A program made the translations under genes and the position numbers. The notes under the pieces were generated by a model, which saw nothing but the letters and a program-made list of their open reading frames with translations, made no database searches and was not told the origin of the DNA. This document shows, in pieces, positions 53,097 through 63,943 of a DNA stretch of 64,000 bases. This stretch comes from Betaproteobacteria bacterium. Its GTDB lineage: Bacteria; Pseudomonadota; Gammaproteobacteria; Burkholderiales; Burkholderiaceae_D. The stretch covers positions 1 to 64,000 of the forward strand of contig JABDED010000004.1 of assembly GCA_013287275.1 (NCBI GenBank), given 5' to 3'. The first letter of the stretch is position 1, and each line of letters opens with the position of its first letter.

Positions 53097-54842
53097 TCAA
53101 GTCTGGCGCCGCCAGCCTTGGGTTTTCAGTAACAGCACACGGGTAATCAGCGCATACAGCAGGCAGACGGTGGTCGAGGTCAGCACGATCAAGGTCGCCA
53201 TCGCCGCCGCCGGGCCGATATCGCCGGCCTCTTCCAGATTCAGGATGGCGACCGAGGCCAGCGTGGTATCCGGCGAATACAGGAAGACCACCGCGGAGAT
53301 CGTCGTCATCGCGTTCACGAACAGGTAGCGTCCTATATCCAGGATCGCCGGCAGGCAAACCGGCACGGTAACGCGGAAGAAGGTCTTGTAGAACGGCACT
53401 TTCAGCGACGCCGAGACTGACTCGAATTCATTGTCGATGGCCTTCAGGGCGGTGACCGCGGTCAGGTGACTGGAGGTGTAATAGTGGATCACGGTGGACA
53501 CCACCAGAATCGCCATCGTGTGATACATGAAGTTCAGCGGGTTGCCGGGATGGTTGAAGAACAGGATGTACCCCAGGCCCAGCACCAGCCCCGGCACCCC
53601 CATCGGCAGTATCGCCAGCAGGCGGATGATCGGCCGCACGCCATCCATGCCGCGCGTTTTTTCAGTCAGGTAGGCGCTGCCGAACACCAGCACGATGCCG
53701 CAAACCACGACCCAGCACGCCAACCGGATACTGTTAAAGTAAGACTCCAGGATGCCGCCTTCGACCAGGCCGAAGTAATAGTGACGCAGGCTCAGCGATA
53801 AGTCATATGGCCACAGCTTGATGAACGAGGTATATATCGCCATGCCCAGCACCGCGATCATGAACAGGCAGATCAATGCGCAATACGCAAACATCAGGCT
53901 ATCGAACAGCCGGCGTTTTTTAGGCACGAAAGCCACTGCGCGCGCCGACAGTTGCGACTGCAATTTGCGGCGGATAATGATGTCGATGATGAAGGCGACC
54001 AGCGCCGGCATCAGCAACAGCAGGCTGACTACCGCGCCCTTGTTGAAGTCCTGCTGGCCTATCACCAGCTTATAGACGTCGATAGACAAGACATTGAAAT
54101 TGCCGCCGATGACTTTCGGCACGCCGAAATCGTTCACCGTATACGTAAACACGACCAGCGCCGCGCTGATCAGGCCGTATTTCGCCCCAGGCAGCGTGAT
54201 CGTGAAGAAACGGCGCAGGCGGCTGGTCCCCAACGATGCCGCCACCTCGTACAGGCGGGCATCGGCCATGGTCAGCGCCGTGATGATGATCATCAGCGCG
54301 TGCGGGAACACGCCGTAGAATTCGCTCAGCACCATGCCCAGCGGGCCGTAGATCGTCATTCCGCCCAGCATCCCCTTCAGCACGCCCTGATTGCCGAACC
54401 ATTGGACGAAGGAGATCGCTGCCAGCAGGGATGGCGCCAGGATGGGGATCAGCGACAGCGTGCGGAACAGGGGTTTGGCCGGCATCATGCTGCGCGTCAG
54501 GCCATAGGCGAACAGGAATGCCGCCGGGATTACCAGCACGGTCACGGTGGTCGCCATGAACAGCGTATTGAGTACCGATTGATGCAACGCCGGGGTCGAC
54601 ATGTAGGTGACGAACTGGTGCAGACCGACATACACTCCGTCCTTGTCCTGCACGCTCTTCACCAGGATCGTCAACACCGGCATCAGCAGGAAGGCCGCCA
54701 ACCCCAGGCATACCAGCACCAGCAAACCGTGCGCGATCCTGTCATGCCAGTGGCTTTGCTGGCGGCCGCGAATGGCCGGCGTTGCTTGCTGCGACACCGG
54801 ATTGGCGGCGATGACTACCGCGCTTGTATTGGCGCCGTTCAT
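53097..54842 (-). CDS. phnU: AEP ABC transporter permease, two fused modules (PhnU-like)
   Basis: A 581-aa inner-membrane permease with about 12 membrane segments, made of two binding-protein-dependent transport modules in one chain, as in the alternative AEP importer family. Each half carries an EAA-type loop: ADARLYEVAASLGTSRLRRFFTITLPG and ALKAIDNEFESVSASLKVPFYKTFFRVTVP. A single fused permease explains why no second permease gene follows. The ATG overlaps the stop of the ATPase gene (ATGA), so the two are coupled. Confidence 0.9.
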   Translation of the reverse strand: MNGANTSAVVIAANPVSQQATPAIRGRQQSHWHDRIAHGLLVLVCLGLAAFLLMPVLTILVKSVQDKDGVYVGLHQFVTYMSTPALHQSVLNTLFMATTVTVLVIPAAFLFAYGLTRSMMPAKPLFRTLSLIPILAPSLLAAISFVQWFGNQGVLKGMLGGMTIYGPLGMVLSEFYGVFPHALMIIITALTMADARLYEVAASLGTSRLRRFFTITLPGAKYGLISAALVVFTYTVNDFGVPKVIGGNFNVLSIDVYKLVIGQQDFNKGAVVSLLLLMPALVAFIIDIIIRRKLQSQLSARAVAFVPKKRRLFDSLMFAYCALICLFMIAVLGMAIYTSFIKLWPYDLSLSLRHYYFGLVEGGILESYFNSIRLACWVVVCGIVLVFGSAYLTEKTRGMDGVRPIIRLLAILPMGVPGLVLGLGYILFFNHPGNPLNFMYHTMAILVVSTVIHYYTSSHLTAVTALKAIDNEFESVSASLKVPFYKTFFRVTVPVCLPAILDIGRYLFVNAMTTISAVVFLYSPDTTLASVAILNLEEAGDIGPAAAMATLIVLTSTTVCLLYALITRVLLLKTQGWRRQT

Positions 54843-55942
54843 ACCGCACCCGCCACGGCGCGGTCATCGAAGACGCGGATGCGTTCCGGCAGCAAACCGA
54901 AGCGCCTGCGGCTGCCGACCTGCAGGCCGAACTCCTTCAGCAGGTTGAGCGACATCGACATCGTGACCGGCTGGTCTTCCATCCCCTCCAGCGCTACCGA
55001 CAGGTAGCTGAAGGCGCCCAGGAACTCTATCTTGCGCACTTCGGCCATCGCATTGTGCTCGGTGCGGCTGTCGACATCGCGTGCAACGAAATCTTCGGGT
55101 CGCAGATAAATCTTGACCGGATGCCCGGGCGGCAGATTGCCGAGCTCGGAATCGCAGCCGAACTCGAGCGAGCCGAAACGGAAACGGCCGGCACCGAGCG
55201 TGGTGCCGCGCAGCACGTTGACCTTGCCGACGAACGAAGCGACGAACGGTGAACGCGGTTGCAGATACACTTCTTGCGGCGTTCCGACTTGCTCGATCAC
55301 ACCGTGGTTCATGACCACGATGCGGTCGGCCATCGTCAAGGCCTCTTCCTGGTCGTGCGTGACCATGATGGTGGTGACGCCCAAGCGCTGCTGCAGCTGG
55401 CGGATTTCACTGCGCAGGCGCACCCTTTCCAGCGCATCCAGCGCCGACAGCGGCTCGTCCAGCAACAGCAGGCCGGGCGACGTCGCCAGCGCCCGCGCCA
55501 GCGCGATCCTTTGCTGCTGGCCGCCGGACAACTGGCCCGGGTATTTCTTGCCGCTGGTCGGCAAGCCGGCCAGCGTCAGCAGTTCCTGCACCCGCGCTGC
55601 AATCGCCGCCTTGGGCTGACGCCGATTGACCAGGCCGTAGGCGACGTTATCAGCTATCGTCAGATTGGGAAACAACGCATATGACTGGAACACGATGCCA
55701 TAGTCGCGCTTGATGGGCGGCAACCACGACACGTCCTTGCCGCCCTGGACGATCTGGCCGCAGTCCTGGGCTTCCAGGCCGGCAATGATACGCAGCAGGG
55801 TCGTCTTGCCGCAGCCGGAAGGGCCCAGGAAACAGACGAATTCGCCCTTGGAAATATTCAAATTGATATCGCGCAGCGCACTGAAGTTGCCGAACGATTT
55901 GGTGATGCCTTTCAGGGCGAGATAATTCGCTTGCTGGTCCAT
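54839..55942 (-). CDS. phnT: AEP ABC transporter ATP-binding protein (PhnT-like)
   Basis: A 367-aa ATPase. Walker A LGPSGCGKTTLL, signature LSGGQQQRIALARAL and Walker B LLLDEPLSALD are present, followed by a C-terminal TOBE-like domain (about 245-350). I start at ATG 55940-55942 (MDQQANYLALKG) because of a GGAGA ribosome site; the open frame continues 15 codons upstream without support. It powers the fused permease encoded right after it. Confidence 0.93.
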   Translation of the reverse strand: MDQQANYLALKGITKSFGNFSALRDINLNISKGEFVCFLGPSGCGKTTLLRIIAGLEAQDCGQIVQGGKDVSWLPPIKRDYGIVFQSYALFPNLTIADNVAYGLVNRRQPKAAIAARVQELLTLAGLPTSGKKYPGQLSGGQQQRIALARALATSPGLLLLDEPLSALDALERVRLRSEIRQLQQRLGVTTIMVTHDQEEALTMADRIVVMNHGVIEQVGTPQEVYLQPRSPFVASFVGKVNVLRGTTLGAGRFRFGSLEFGCDSELGNLPPGHPVKIYLRPEDFVARDVDSRTEHNAMAEVRKIEFLGAFSYLSVALEGMEDQPVTMSMSLNLLKEFGLQVGSRRRFGLLPERIRVFDDRAVAGAV

Positions 55943-56121
55943 ATGCCGTCTCCATCTATTTTTTATATGCACATTACATTTACACAACTACAGCTGGCTG
56001 CTGTCGCCGACTGCATTAACAATTTCGGTCAAACATACTGCGATTGCCGGGAGCGGACTCCCACCGATTTCCTGGCGGAATCCACATCCCGTGAAGCCAG
56101 ACTATTCGCGTTCTACTCTAT

Positions 56122-57165
56122 TTACTTCGGTTCTGCCTTGCTGTTATAGCGCTTGCTCCACTCGTTCAGGATGCGCTCGCGGTTTTTTGCGGCCCAGCTG
56201 AAGTCGTTCTTGACCAGCAGTTTTTCGTAGCCATCGGGGATGCCTTCCATTTTTTTAGCCAGGCCCGGATAAGCGACGATCGCCCACCAGTTGGTATTGA
56301 TCTGGTTGGCTTCCTTGCTCGCCATCCAGTCGGCCAGTTTTTTCGCCGCATCCAGGTTCTTGGTTCCCTTCATGATCGCGCTGGATTCGATATCCCAACC
56401 CAGTCCCTCTTTCGGGAAGATCAGTTCAATTGGGGCGCCGCTGCGCAGTACCTGGTGGGCGCGGAACTCGAAAGAAATGCCGATAGGGAACTCGCCGGCC
56501 CCGGCCTGTTTGCAAGGTTTGGAACCGGAGTGCGTGTACTGTGCAATGTTTTCATGCAGTGCATCCATATACTTCCAGCCCTCGGTGTCGCCCATGGTTT
56601 GCAGCCAGGCAGTCACGTCCAGATAGCCGGTACCGCTGGAGGCCGGGTGCGGCATCGTGATCTTGCCCTTATAGATGGGCTTGGCCAGGTCTTTCCAGCT
56701 TTCCGGCTTCGGCAAGTTCTGTTTTTTTGCTTCTACCGTGTTGAAGCAGATCGCCGCGCCCCAGACGTCCATCCCTACCCAGGTAGGCGGCCGGTTGGTA
56801 TCGGAATACGCCGGATTCAATTCCTTGAAACCCTTGGGCTCATACTGCAGCAACATCCCGTCTTGGCGCAGCAGCTCCAGGCTGCTGGCGGCCACACCCA
56901 GGATCACATCGGCTTGTGGATTGGCTTTTTCGGCCAGCAATTTAGCGGTAATGACGCCGGTCGAATCGCGTACCCAGCGGATTTCAATATTCGGATTGGC
57001 TTTCTCGAAACCGTCCTTATACAGCTTCATCGCATCGGTTTCGACCGCGGTGTAGACCAGCAAGGCAGTTTTGGATTGAGCAATTGCAACACCAGTGGTC
57101 AACAGGCCGCCGGCCGCCAGCATGACTGAACCCAGGCTAAAAAATTTACAGAGTGAACGTCTCAT
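56122..57165 (-). CDS. phnS: AEP ABC transporter substrate-binding protein (PhnS-like)
   Basis: A 347-aa periplasmic binding protein of the iron/AEP type with a Sec signal peptide (cleavage after AIAQ). The mature start KTALLVYTAVETDAMKLYKDGFEKANPNIEIRWVRDSTG is typical. I start at ATG 57163-57165 (MRRSLCKFF), since an AGGGAG site lies 6 bases before it; the upstream Met lacks this. It is first in the phnS-phnT-phnU-phnW direction and separated from phnT by 179 bases. A 20-bp element shared with the porin promoter lies about 100 bases upstream. Confidence 0.93.
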   Translation of the reverse strand: MRRSLCKFFSLGSVMLAAGGLLTTGVAIAQSKTALLVYTAVETDAMKLYKDGFEKANPNIEIRWVRDSTGVITAKLLAEKANPQADVILGVAASSLELLRQDGMLLQYEPKGFKELNPAYSDTNRPPTWVGMDVWGAAICFNTVEAKKQNLPKPESWKDLAKPIYKGKITMPHPASSGTGYLDVTAWLQTMGDTEGWKYMDALHENIAQYTHSGSKPCKQAGAGEFPIGISFEFRAHQVLRSGAPIELIFPKEGLGWDIESSAIMKGTKNLDAAKKLADWMASKEANQINTNWWAIVAYPGLAKKMEGIPDGYEKLLVKNDFSWAAKNRERILNEWSKRYNSKAEPK

Positions 57166-57264
57166 AACAAACTCCCTCATGATTTGTAAATAAACAAAGT
57201 AGTCACAACCCTGGTTTTGTTCCCGGATACCGGGGTTTGACTTTACTAGAACTTACTTCATCCT

Positions 57265-57284
57265 GTTTCGATGACAGTAAGCAC
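57265..57284 (-). promoter_or_regulatory. 20-bp shared element upstream of phnS
   Basis: The minus strand reads GTGCTTACTGTCATCGAAAC. The copy at 58398-58417 differs by one base. This one lies 100-119 bases before the phnS start and 35 bases past the porin stop. Equal orientation and similar distance to two neighbouring genes suggest a shared regulatory site. Confidence 0.5.
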
Positions 57285-57318
57285 TGCCACACCATTTCCG
57301 GACCCAGCCGAAACGTGA

Positions 57319-58314
57319 TTAGAATTTGTGACGAATACCAGCGTTGAACAATTTGTCGGTCGCCCCGTTCGCGCCGGCATTATAGGCAACCGCGCTATCA
57401 TTCGAGGTACGCGAGAAGGAGGTGTACAAGTTAGTCCGCTTGGACAGGTTATAGGTGTAGCCGATAGCAATCTGATTGGCGTTGGCATTGGCGTTTGCCT
57501 GATCGGTGACGCGCGTGTAATCGGCCAGGATTGCCCCCAGGCCAACCGGCACCGACACACCGACTAACCAGACGCGGGTATCCAGCGCGCCCGTTCCCTT
57601 GTTGATTTCATAGGTGGCGTGCGCCTTTGCCACACCAAAATTATAGGTGGCGCCCAGCAGGGTTTTCTTGGCAGCATCATTGCCGGTCGCGTCGTTTACT
57701 TTTTCGTAAGCCAGCGATGCCAGCAGCGGGCCGGCGGAATACGAGCCGGACGCGCCGATGACACGGGAAGCGGCAGTATTACCTGCAACCTCGCCGAACG
57801 CATATTGCAGGCTGCCGATGAAGCCGCTCAGATTCGGGGTGAAATAGGTCACCGCGTTATTGTTGCGGTTAGTGGTATTGAACAAGCGGCCTGCGTCACC
57901 CGCCAGACCGATATTGAAGGGATCGAGATCATCCATGATGTCGTAAGTGACCGATTTTTGACGACCCAGATTCACCGTACCGAAATCACCTGCCAAACCG
58001 ACAAAAGACTGACGGCCAAATGCTCTTCCGCCTTGAGCGGACGTTCCGGTATCGGCATTCAGGCCCATTTCCAGCACGAAGTTGGCTTTTAAACCGCCGC
58101 CGAGATCTTCGCTACCCTTGAAACCGAGGCGCGAACCGGATTGCACACCGCTGTCCAGGCTGGTCACGGAACCTTTGGGGCCGCCGTTATCTTCACGAGA
58201 TATGCCGGCGTCCACGATGCCATAAACGGTTACCGATGATTGAGCGCAAGCTGCGCCGGAGAAAGCGCTTAACGACGCCAGTACGAGTGCGATTGCGGGT
58301 GTTGATTTTTTCAT
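57319..58314 (-). CDS. Gram-negative general porin
   Basis: A 331-aa outer-membrane porin of the Burkholderiales trimeric type. It has a signal peptide (cleavage near ACAQ), the hallmark N-terminus SSVTVYGIVDAGISREDNGG, SRLGFKGSEDLGGGLKANFVLE, and an FGRQSFVGLAG-like loop-3 region. It ends in RHKF with the C-terminal Phe. It probably lets small polar solutes cross the outer membrane. Its promoter region carries the same 20-bp element as phnS, so it may be the dedicated outer-membrane route for AEP; this is inference. Confidence 0.93.
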   Translation of the reverse strand: MKKSTPAIALVLASLSAFSGAACAQSSVTVYGIVDAGISREDNGGPKGSVTSLDSGVQSGSRLGFKGSEDLGGGLKANFVLEMGLNADTGTSAQGGRAFGRQSFVGLAGDFGTVNLGRQKSVTYDIMDDLDPFNIGLAGDAGRLFNTTNRNNNAVTYFTPNLSGFIGSLQYAFGEVAGNTAASRVIGASGSYSAGPLLASLAYEKVNDATGNDAAKKTLLGATYNFGVAKAHATYEINKGTGALDTRVWLVGVSVPVGLGAILADYTRVTDQANANANANQIAIGYTYNLSKRTNLYTSFSRTSNDSAVAYNAGANGATDKLFNAGIRHKF

Positions 58315-58397
58315 TGCGACGGCTCCACAGAAATAGGTTTATTTTTTAAATGGGAACAACTTTATGTCATGCAACTTATGAGATGAGCTCTTCTCGG

Positions 58398-58417
58398 GTT
58401 TCGATTACAGTAAGCAC
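58398..58417 (-). promoter_or_regulatory. 20-bp shared element upstream of the porin
   Basis: The minus strand reads GTGCTTACTGTAATCGAAAC, one base different from the copy upstream of phnS at 57265-57284. It lies 84-103 bases before the porin start. Both copies are also preceded by GCAG, with a one-base shift. Confidence 0.5.
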
Positions 58418-58563
58418 CTGCAACAGCATTCAGACGCTGTTGTGAAATTAATCCGGTCGGGAGACGCGATAATGCCAGGGTAATTTCGCAGCAGCTTTTC
58501 AAACAAAAAACTCAGGACAGGAAAATAATACCAGCTAATTGTGACAGTTTGATTAAATTGTTT

Positions 58564-58602
58564 ATTGTCTTTTGTTGACAATCTACACCACCAGGGTATA
58601 AA
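58564..58602 (+). promoter_or_regulatory. Sigma-70 promoter of the phnR-phnA-phnY operon with overlapping operator-like dyad
   Basis: A perfect -35 TTGACA (58575-58580) and a near-perfect -10 TATAAA (58597-58602) are 16 bases apart, about 30 bases before the phnR start. The inverted repeat ATTGTC (58564-58569)/GACAAT (58577-58582) covers the -35. A regulator bound there, plausibly the GntR-type PhnR itself, would block polymerase. Confidence 0.65.
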
Positions 58603-58630
58603 GTGCAACCAACAGAACGGAATATTTGAC

Positions 58631-60575
<1,945 letters not shown>

Positions 60576-60672
60576 AGGAATAGTTTTGCAGGGTGTGCAC
60601 GTAGTGCCCCCTACAACTCCATCCAGGGCCATAGTTGAAAATCTGATTACTTATAACAGCAGGAGACCGGAC

Positions 60673-62136
60673 ATGTCACTACTCAACGATTTGAAGGAAT
60701 TAGGCCAGGGCAAGGTATTGCACCAGAAAATGCGCATCGCCGGCGAACTGGTCGGCAGCGAGCGCCGCATCGAGGTTTTCAATCCCTATAGCGGAGCCTT
60801 GCTGGGCAGCATACCCAAGGCCAGCCTGGCCGACGTGCAGCATGCGTTCCGCACTGCCAAGCAATATAAATCCAGGCTGACGCGCTTTGAGCGCAGCAAG
60901 ATCATGCTGCGCGCAGCGGAAATCATGCGCGCCAACGCCGATGCGATTTCGGACCTGATCACCGCCGAAGCCGGGCTGTGCAAAAAAGATACGCTGTACG
61001 AGGTCGGCCGCGCCTGCGACGTGTTCCTGTTTGCCGCCAACCAGGCGCTGGTGGACGACGGCCAGGTATTCTCCTGCGACCTGACGCCGCACGGCAAGCA
61101 GCGCAAGGTGTATACGCTGCGCGAACCGTTGCTGGGCGCGATCTCGGCGATCACCCCGTTCAACCATCCATTGAACCAGGTTGCGCACAAAGTCGCGCCG
61201 GCCATCGCCACCAACAACCGCATGGTGCTGAAACCATCCGAAAAAACCCCTTTCTCAGCGTTGCTGCTGGCCGATATCCTGTACCAGGCCGGGCTGCCGC
61301 CGGAAATGTTTTCCGTTATTACCGGCGACCCGCGCGAGATCGCCGATGAAATGCTGACCAATAGCGATATCGACCTGGTCACCTTTACCGGCGGCGTGCA
61401 GATAGGCAAGTACATCGCCGCCAAGGCGGTGTATAAGCGCCAGGTGCTGGAACTGGGCGGCAATGATCCCATCATCGTGATGGAAGACGCCAACCTGGAA
61501 GAAGCCGCCACACTGGCGGTATCCGGCTCCTACAAAAATTCCGGCCAGCGCTGCACCGCGGTCAAACGGATGATCGTGCATGAGGCGGTGGCCGATAAAT
61601 TCGTTGAGCTGTTATGCGCAAAAACCCGCGCGATCAAGTATGGCGACCCTATGGATGCGCAGAACGACATGGGCACCGTGATCGATGAAGCGGCGGCCAT
61701 CGCCTTCGAGGCCAAGGTCAAGGATGCTGTGGCGCACGGCGCCAAGCTGCTGGTGGGCAATGAACGGCGCGGGGCGCTGTATGCGCCGACGGTGCTGGAC
61801 CATGTGCCTTTCGATTGCAAGCTGGTGGCAGATGAAACCTTTGGCCCGGTATCGCCGGTAATCCGTTGCAAGGACATCGCCGATGCGATACGGATTTCCA
61901 ATTCCACGCCTTACGGCCTGTCGTCATCGGTATGCACCAACCGCCTGGACTACATCACCCGCTTCGTGCGCGAACTGGAAGTCGGCACCGTCAATGTGCG
62001 CGAGGTACCGGGTTACCGGCTGGAGCTGACGCCCTTCGGCGGCATCAAGGATTCCGGCCTGGGCTACAAGGAAGGCGTGCTGGAAGCGATGAAGAGCTTC
62101 TGCAATACCAAGACCTATTCGCTACCTTGGGAGTGA
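60673..62136 (+). CDS. phnY: Phosphonoacetaldehyde dehydrogenase
   Basis: A 487-aa NAD(P)-dependent aldehyde dehydrogenase that oxidises phosphonoacetaldehyde to phosphonoacetate. Family signatures are TPFNHPLNQVAHKVAPAIA, FTGGVQIG, VLELGGNDP (general base Glu) and NSGQRCTAVKR (catalytic Cys). An ideal AGGAG site at 60661 precedes ATG 60673. The position between phnA and the HD gene, and the absence of phosphonatase, support the specific role. It should not be confused with the unrelated 2-oxoglutarate oxygenase also named PhnY. Confidence 0.94.
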   Translation: MSLLNDLKELGQGKVLHQKMRIAGELVGSERRIEVFNPYSGALLGSIPKASLADVQHAFRTAKQYKSRLTRFERSKIMLRAAEIMRANADAISDLITAEAGLCKKDTLYEVGRACDVFLFAANQALVDDGQVFSCDLTPHGKQRKVYTLREPLLGAISAITPFNHPLNQVAHKVAPAIATNNRMVLKPSEKTPFSALLLADILYQAGLPPEMFSVITGDPREIADEMLTNSDIDLVTFTGGVQIGKYIAAKAVYKRQVLELGGNDPIIVMEDANLEEAATLAVSGSYKNSGQRCTAVKRMIVHEAVADKFVELLCAKTRAIKYGDPMDAQNDMGTVIDEAAAIAFEAKVKDAVAHGAKLLVGNERRGALYAPTVLDHVPFDCKLVADETFGPVSPVIRCKDIADAIRISNSTPYGLSSSVCTNRLDYITRFVRELEVGTVNVREVPGYRLELTPFGGIKDSGLGYKEGVLEAMKSFCNTKTYSLPWE

Positions 62137-62143
62137 CCAGACC

Positions 62144-62758
62144 ATGGGCCTTTCCATCAGCGACATCGTGGCCCTGTTCCAGCAAAAGGGCCACGAACAA
62201 TACGAAGGCGAGCCGGTCACGCAGTTGCAGCATGCGCTGCAAACGGCCAGCTTCGCCGAAGAGGCAGGCGCCGACAGCGAATTGATCACCGCCTGCCTGC
62301 TGCACGACATCGGCCATTTGCTGCATGAACTCGGACCGACCCCGACCAATAAGGGCAAGGATGACGTGCACCAGTATCGCTGCCTGCCCTTCCTGCGGCC
62401 GCTGTTCGGCGCGGCGACGCTGGAGGCGATCAAGCTGCATGTCGATGCCAAGCGTTACCTTTGCGTCGGCGAAATCGGCTATTTCCATACCTTGTCGGCC
62501 GATTCCCGGCGTAGCCTGGTCTTGCAGGGCGGCATCTTCACCATAGAACAAGCCACCCAGTTCGCCGCCCTGCCGCACGCTACCGATGCCATTTCGCTGC
62601 GGCGCTGGGACGACCGCGCAAAAATCGCCGACTACCGCACGCCTGGCCTGCCGCATTTTGTAGCCTATATGGAAGATGCCGCGCGACAGCATGCCATGCG
62701 CTTGAAAAGCAGTACTGCTTCCACCCTGAAACACCCACGTAGCATCCATGTTATCTAG
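62144..62758 (+). CDS. PhnZ-like HD-domain diiron protein of phosphonate operons
   Basis: A 204-aa HD-domain protein, 7 bases after phnY. It carries His30, the HD pair His54-Asp55, His58, His76, His99 and Asp156, plus Tyr20, Glu23 and Lys103 (QYEGEP and HVDAKRYL segments). As I recall PhnZ, the mixed-valent diiron oxygenase that cleaves 2-amino-1-hydroxyethylphosphonate, each has a counterpart there at a constant 4-5 residue shift, including the Tyr/Glu iron-site pair that sets the oxygenases apart from hydrolytic HD proteins. The 2-oxoglutarate hydroxylase that normally makes the PhnZ substrate is absent from the window. It could process another hydroxylated phosphonate. Confidence 0.8.
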   Translation: MGLSISDIVALFQQKGHEQYEGEPVTQLQHALQTASFAEEAGADSELITACLLHDIGHLLHELGPTPTNKGKDDVHQYRCLPFLRPLFGAATLEAIKLHVDAKRYLCVGEIGYFHTLSADSRRSLVLQGGIFTIEQATQFAALPHATDAISLRRWDDRAKIADYRTPGLPHFVAYMEDAARQHAMRLKSSTASTLKHPRSIHVI

Positions 62759-62782
62759 CATATCCTCACAGGAGAACTTACC

Positions 62783-63898
62783 ATGTTGATCGGCGTACCC
62801 AAGGAAATCAAGAATCACGAATACCGCGTTGGCCTGACACCCTCCAGCGTGCATGAAATCGTCGGCCATGGCCACCAGGTGCTCGTCGAGCAACAGGCCG
62901 GCGCCGGCATAGGCGTCAGCGATGCCGACTATCAGGCCGCCGGCGCGCAAATCGTCACCAGCGCCGCTGAAGTCTTCGCCCGCGCCGAAATGGTGGTCAA
63001 GGTCAAGGAGCCGCAAGCTGCCGAACGTGCGCTGCTCAGGCCCGGGCAGATCCTGTTCACCTACCTGCATCTGGCGCCCGATCCGCAACAAACCGAAGAC
63101 CTGGTGAAGAGCGGCGCCGTCTGCATCGCCTATGAAACCGTGACCAGCGACCAGGGCGGCCTACCCTTGCTGGCGCCGATGTCGGAAGTGGCGGGCCGCA
63201 TGTCCATTCAATGCGGCGCCCACTGCCTGGAAAAATCCCAGGGCGGCCGCGGCATGTTGCTGGGCGGGGTGCCGGGCGTGGCGCCCGCCAAGGTAGTGAT
63301 ACTCGGCGGCGGCGTGGTCGGCTCCAACGCCGCGATGATGGCGATAGGCATGGGCGCCGAGGTGCTCGTGCTGGACCGCTCGCTGGAAGCGATGCGCGCA
63401 CTGGTGCGCCAGTTCGGTTCGCGGCTGCAGACCGTGTATTCCACCAGCGATGCGGTCGAACAGCATGTGCTGTCGGCCGACCTGGTGATCGGCGGCGTGC
63501 TGATCCCGGGAGCGGCGGCGCCCAAGCTGGTGACCCGCAACATGATCAAGCGCATGAAAGCCGGCGCCGTGGTGGTCGATGTGGCGATCGACCAGGGCGG
63601 CTGCTTCGAGACCTCGCACGCAACGACGCACGCCGAGCCGACCTATGTGGTTGACGGCGTGGTGCATTATTGCGTGGCCAATATGCCGGGCGGCGTGCCG
63701 CGCACCTCCACCTTTGCACTCAACAATGCGACCTTGCCGTTCGTGCTGGCACTGGCGAACAAAGGCTACCGGCGCGCGATCCAGGATGACCGGCATCTGG
63801 CCAACGGACTCAACGTCTATCGCGGCGCCATTACCTGCAAGGCAGCGGCCGACGCCCTCGGATATCCGTACAAGCCGCTGGCCCAGGCCATGCCTTAG
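62783..63898 (+). CDS. ald: Alanine dehydrogenase
   Basis: A 371-aa NAD-dependent enzyme converting L-alanine to pyruvate and ammonia, or the reverse. The family start MLIGVPKEIKNHEYRVGLTP, the VKVKEPQ segment, the Rossmann motif VVILGGGVVGSNAAMMAIGMGAEV and the ending HYCVANMPGGVPRTSTFALNNATLPF are clear. A CAGGAG site precedes the ATG. PhnW makes one alanine per AEP and uses one pyruvate; Ald in the same operon would close that cycle and release the AEP nitrogen as ammonia. Confidence 0.94.
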   Translation: MLIGVPKEIKNHEYRVGLTPSSVHEIVGHGHQVLVEQQAGAGIGVSDADYQAAGAQIVTSAAEVFARAEMVVKVKEPQAAERALLRPGQILFTYLHLAPDPQQTEDLVKSGAVCIAYETVTSDQGGLPLLAPMSEVAGRMSIQCGAHCLEKSQGGRGMLLGGVPGVAPAKVVILGGGVVGSNAAMMAIGMGAEVLVLDRSLEAMRALVRQFGSRLQTVYSTSDAVEQHVLSADLVIGGVLIPGAAAPKLVTRNMIKRMKAGAVVVDVAIDQGGCFETSHATTHAEPTYVVDGVVHYCVANMPGGVPRTSTFALNNATLPFVLALANKGYRRAIQDDRHLANGLNVYRGAITCKAAADALGYPYKPLAQAMP

Positions 63899-63943
63899 TC
63901 CGTCAACCATCATAGTCACCAAACCATCAACAGGTAAAGCCCC

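Larger units (their letters stand above)
58315..58630. other. Divergent control region between the porin and phnR
   Basis: No gene lies in these 316 bases. The left part holds the porin leader (GGAG ribosome site 8 bases before the ATG) and the 20-bp element at 58398-58417. The right part holds a near-consensus promoter for phnR (58575-58602) overlapping a 6-bp inverted repeat (58564-58582). Confidence 0.7.

Noticed and set aside
62045-63091. Minus-strand open frame of 348 codons opposite the HD and ald genes
   Set aside because: It spans the gap between two well-supported plus-strand genes with their own ribosome sites and has no recognisable domain.
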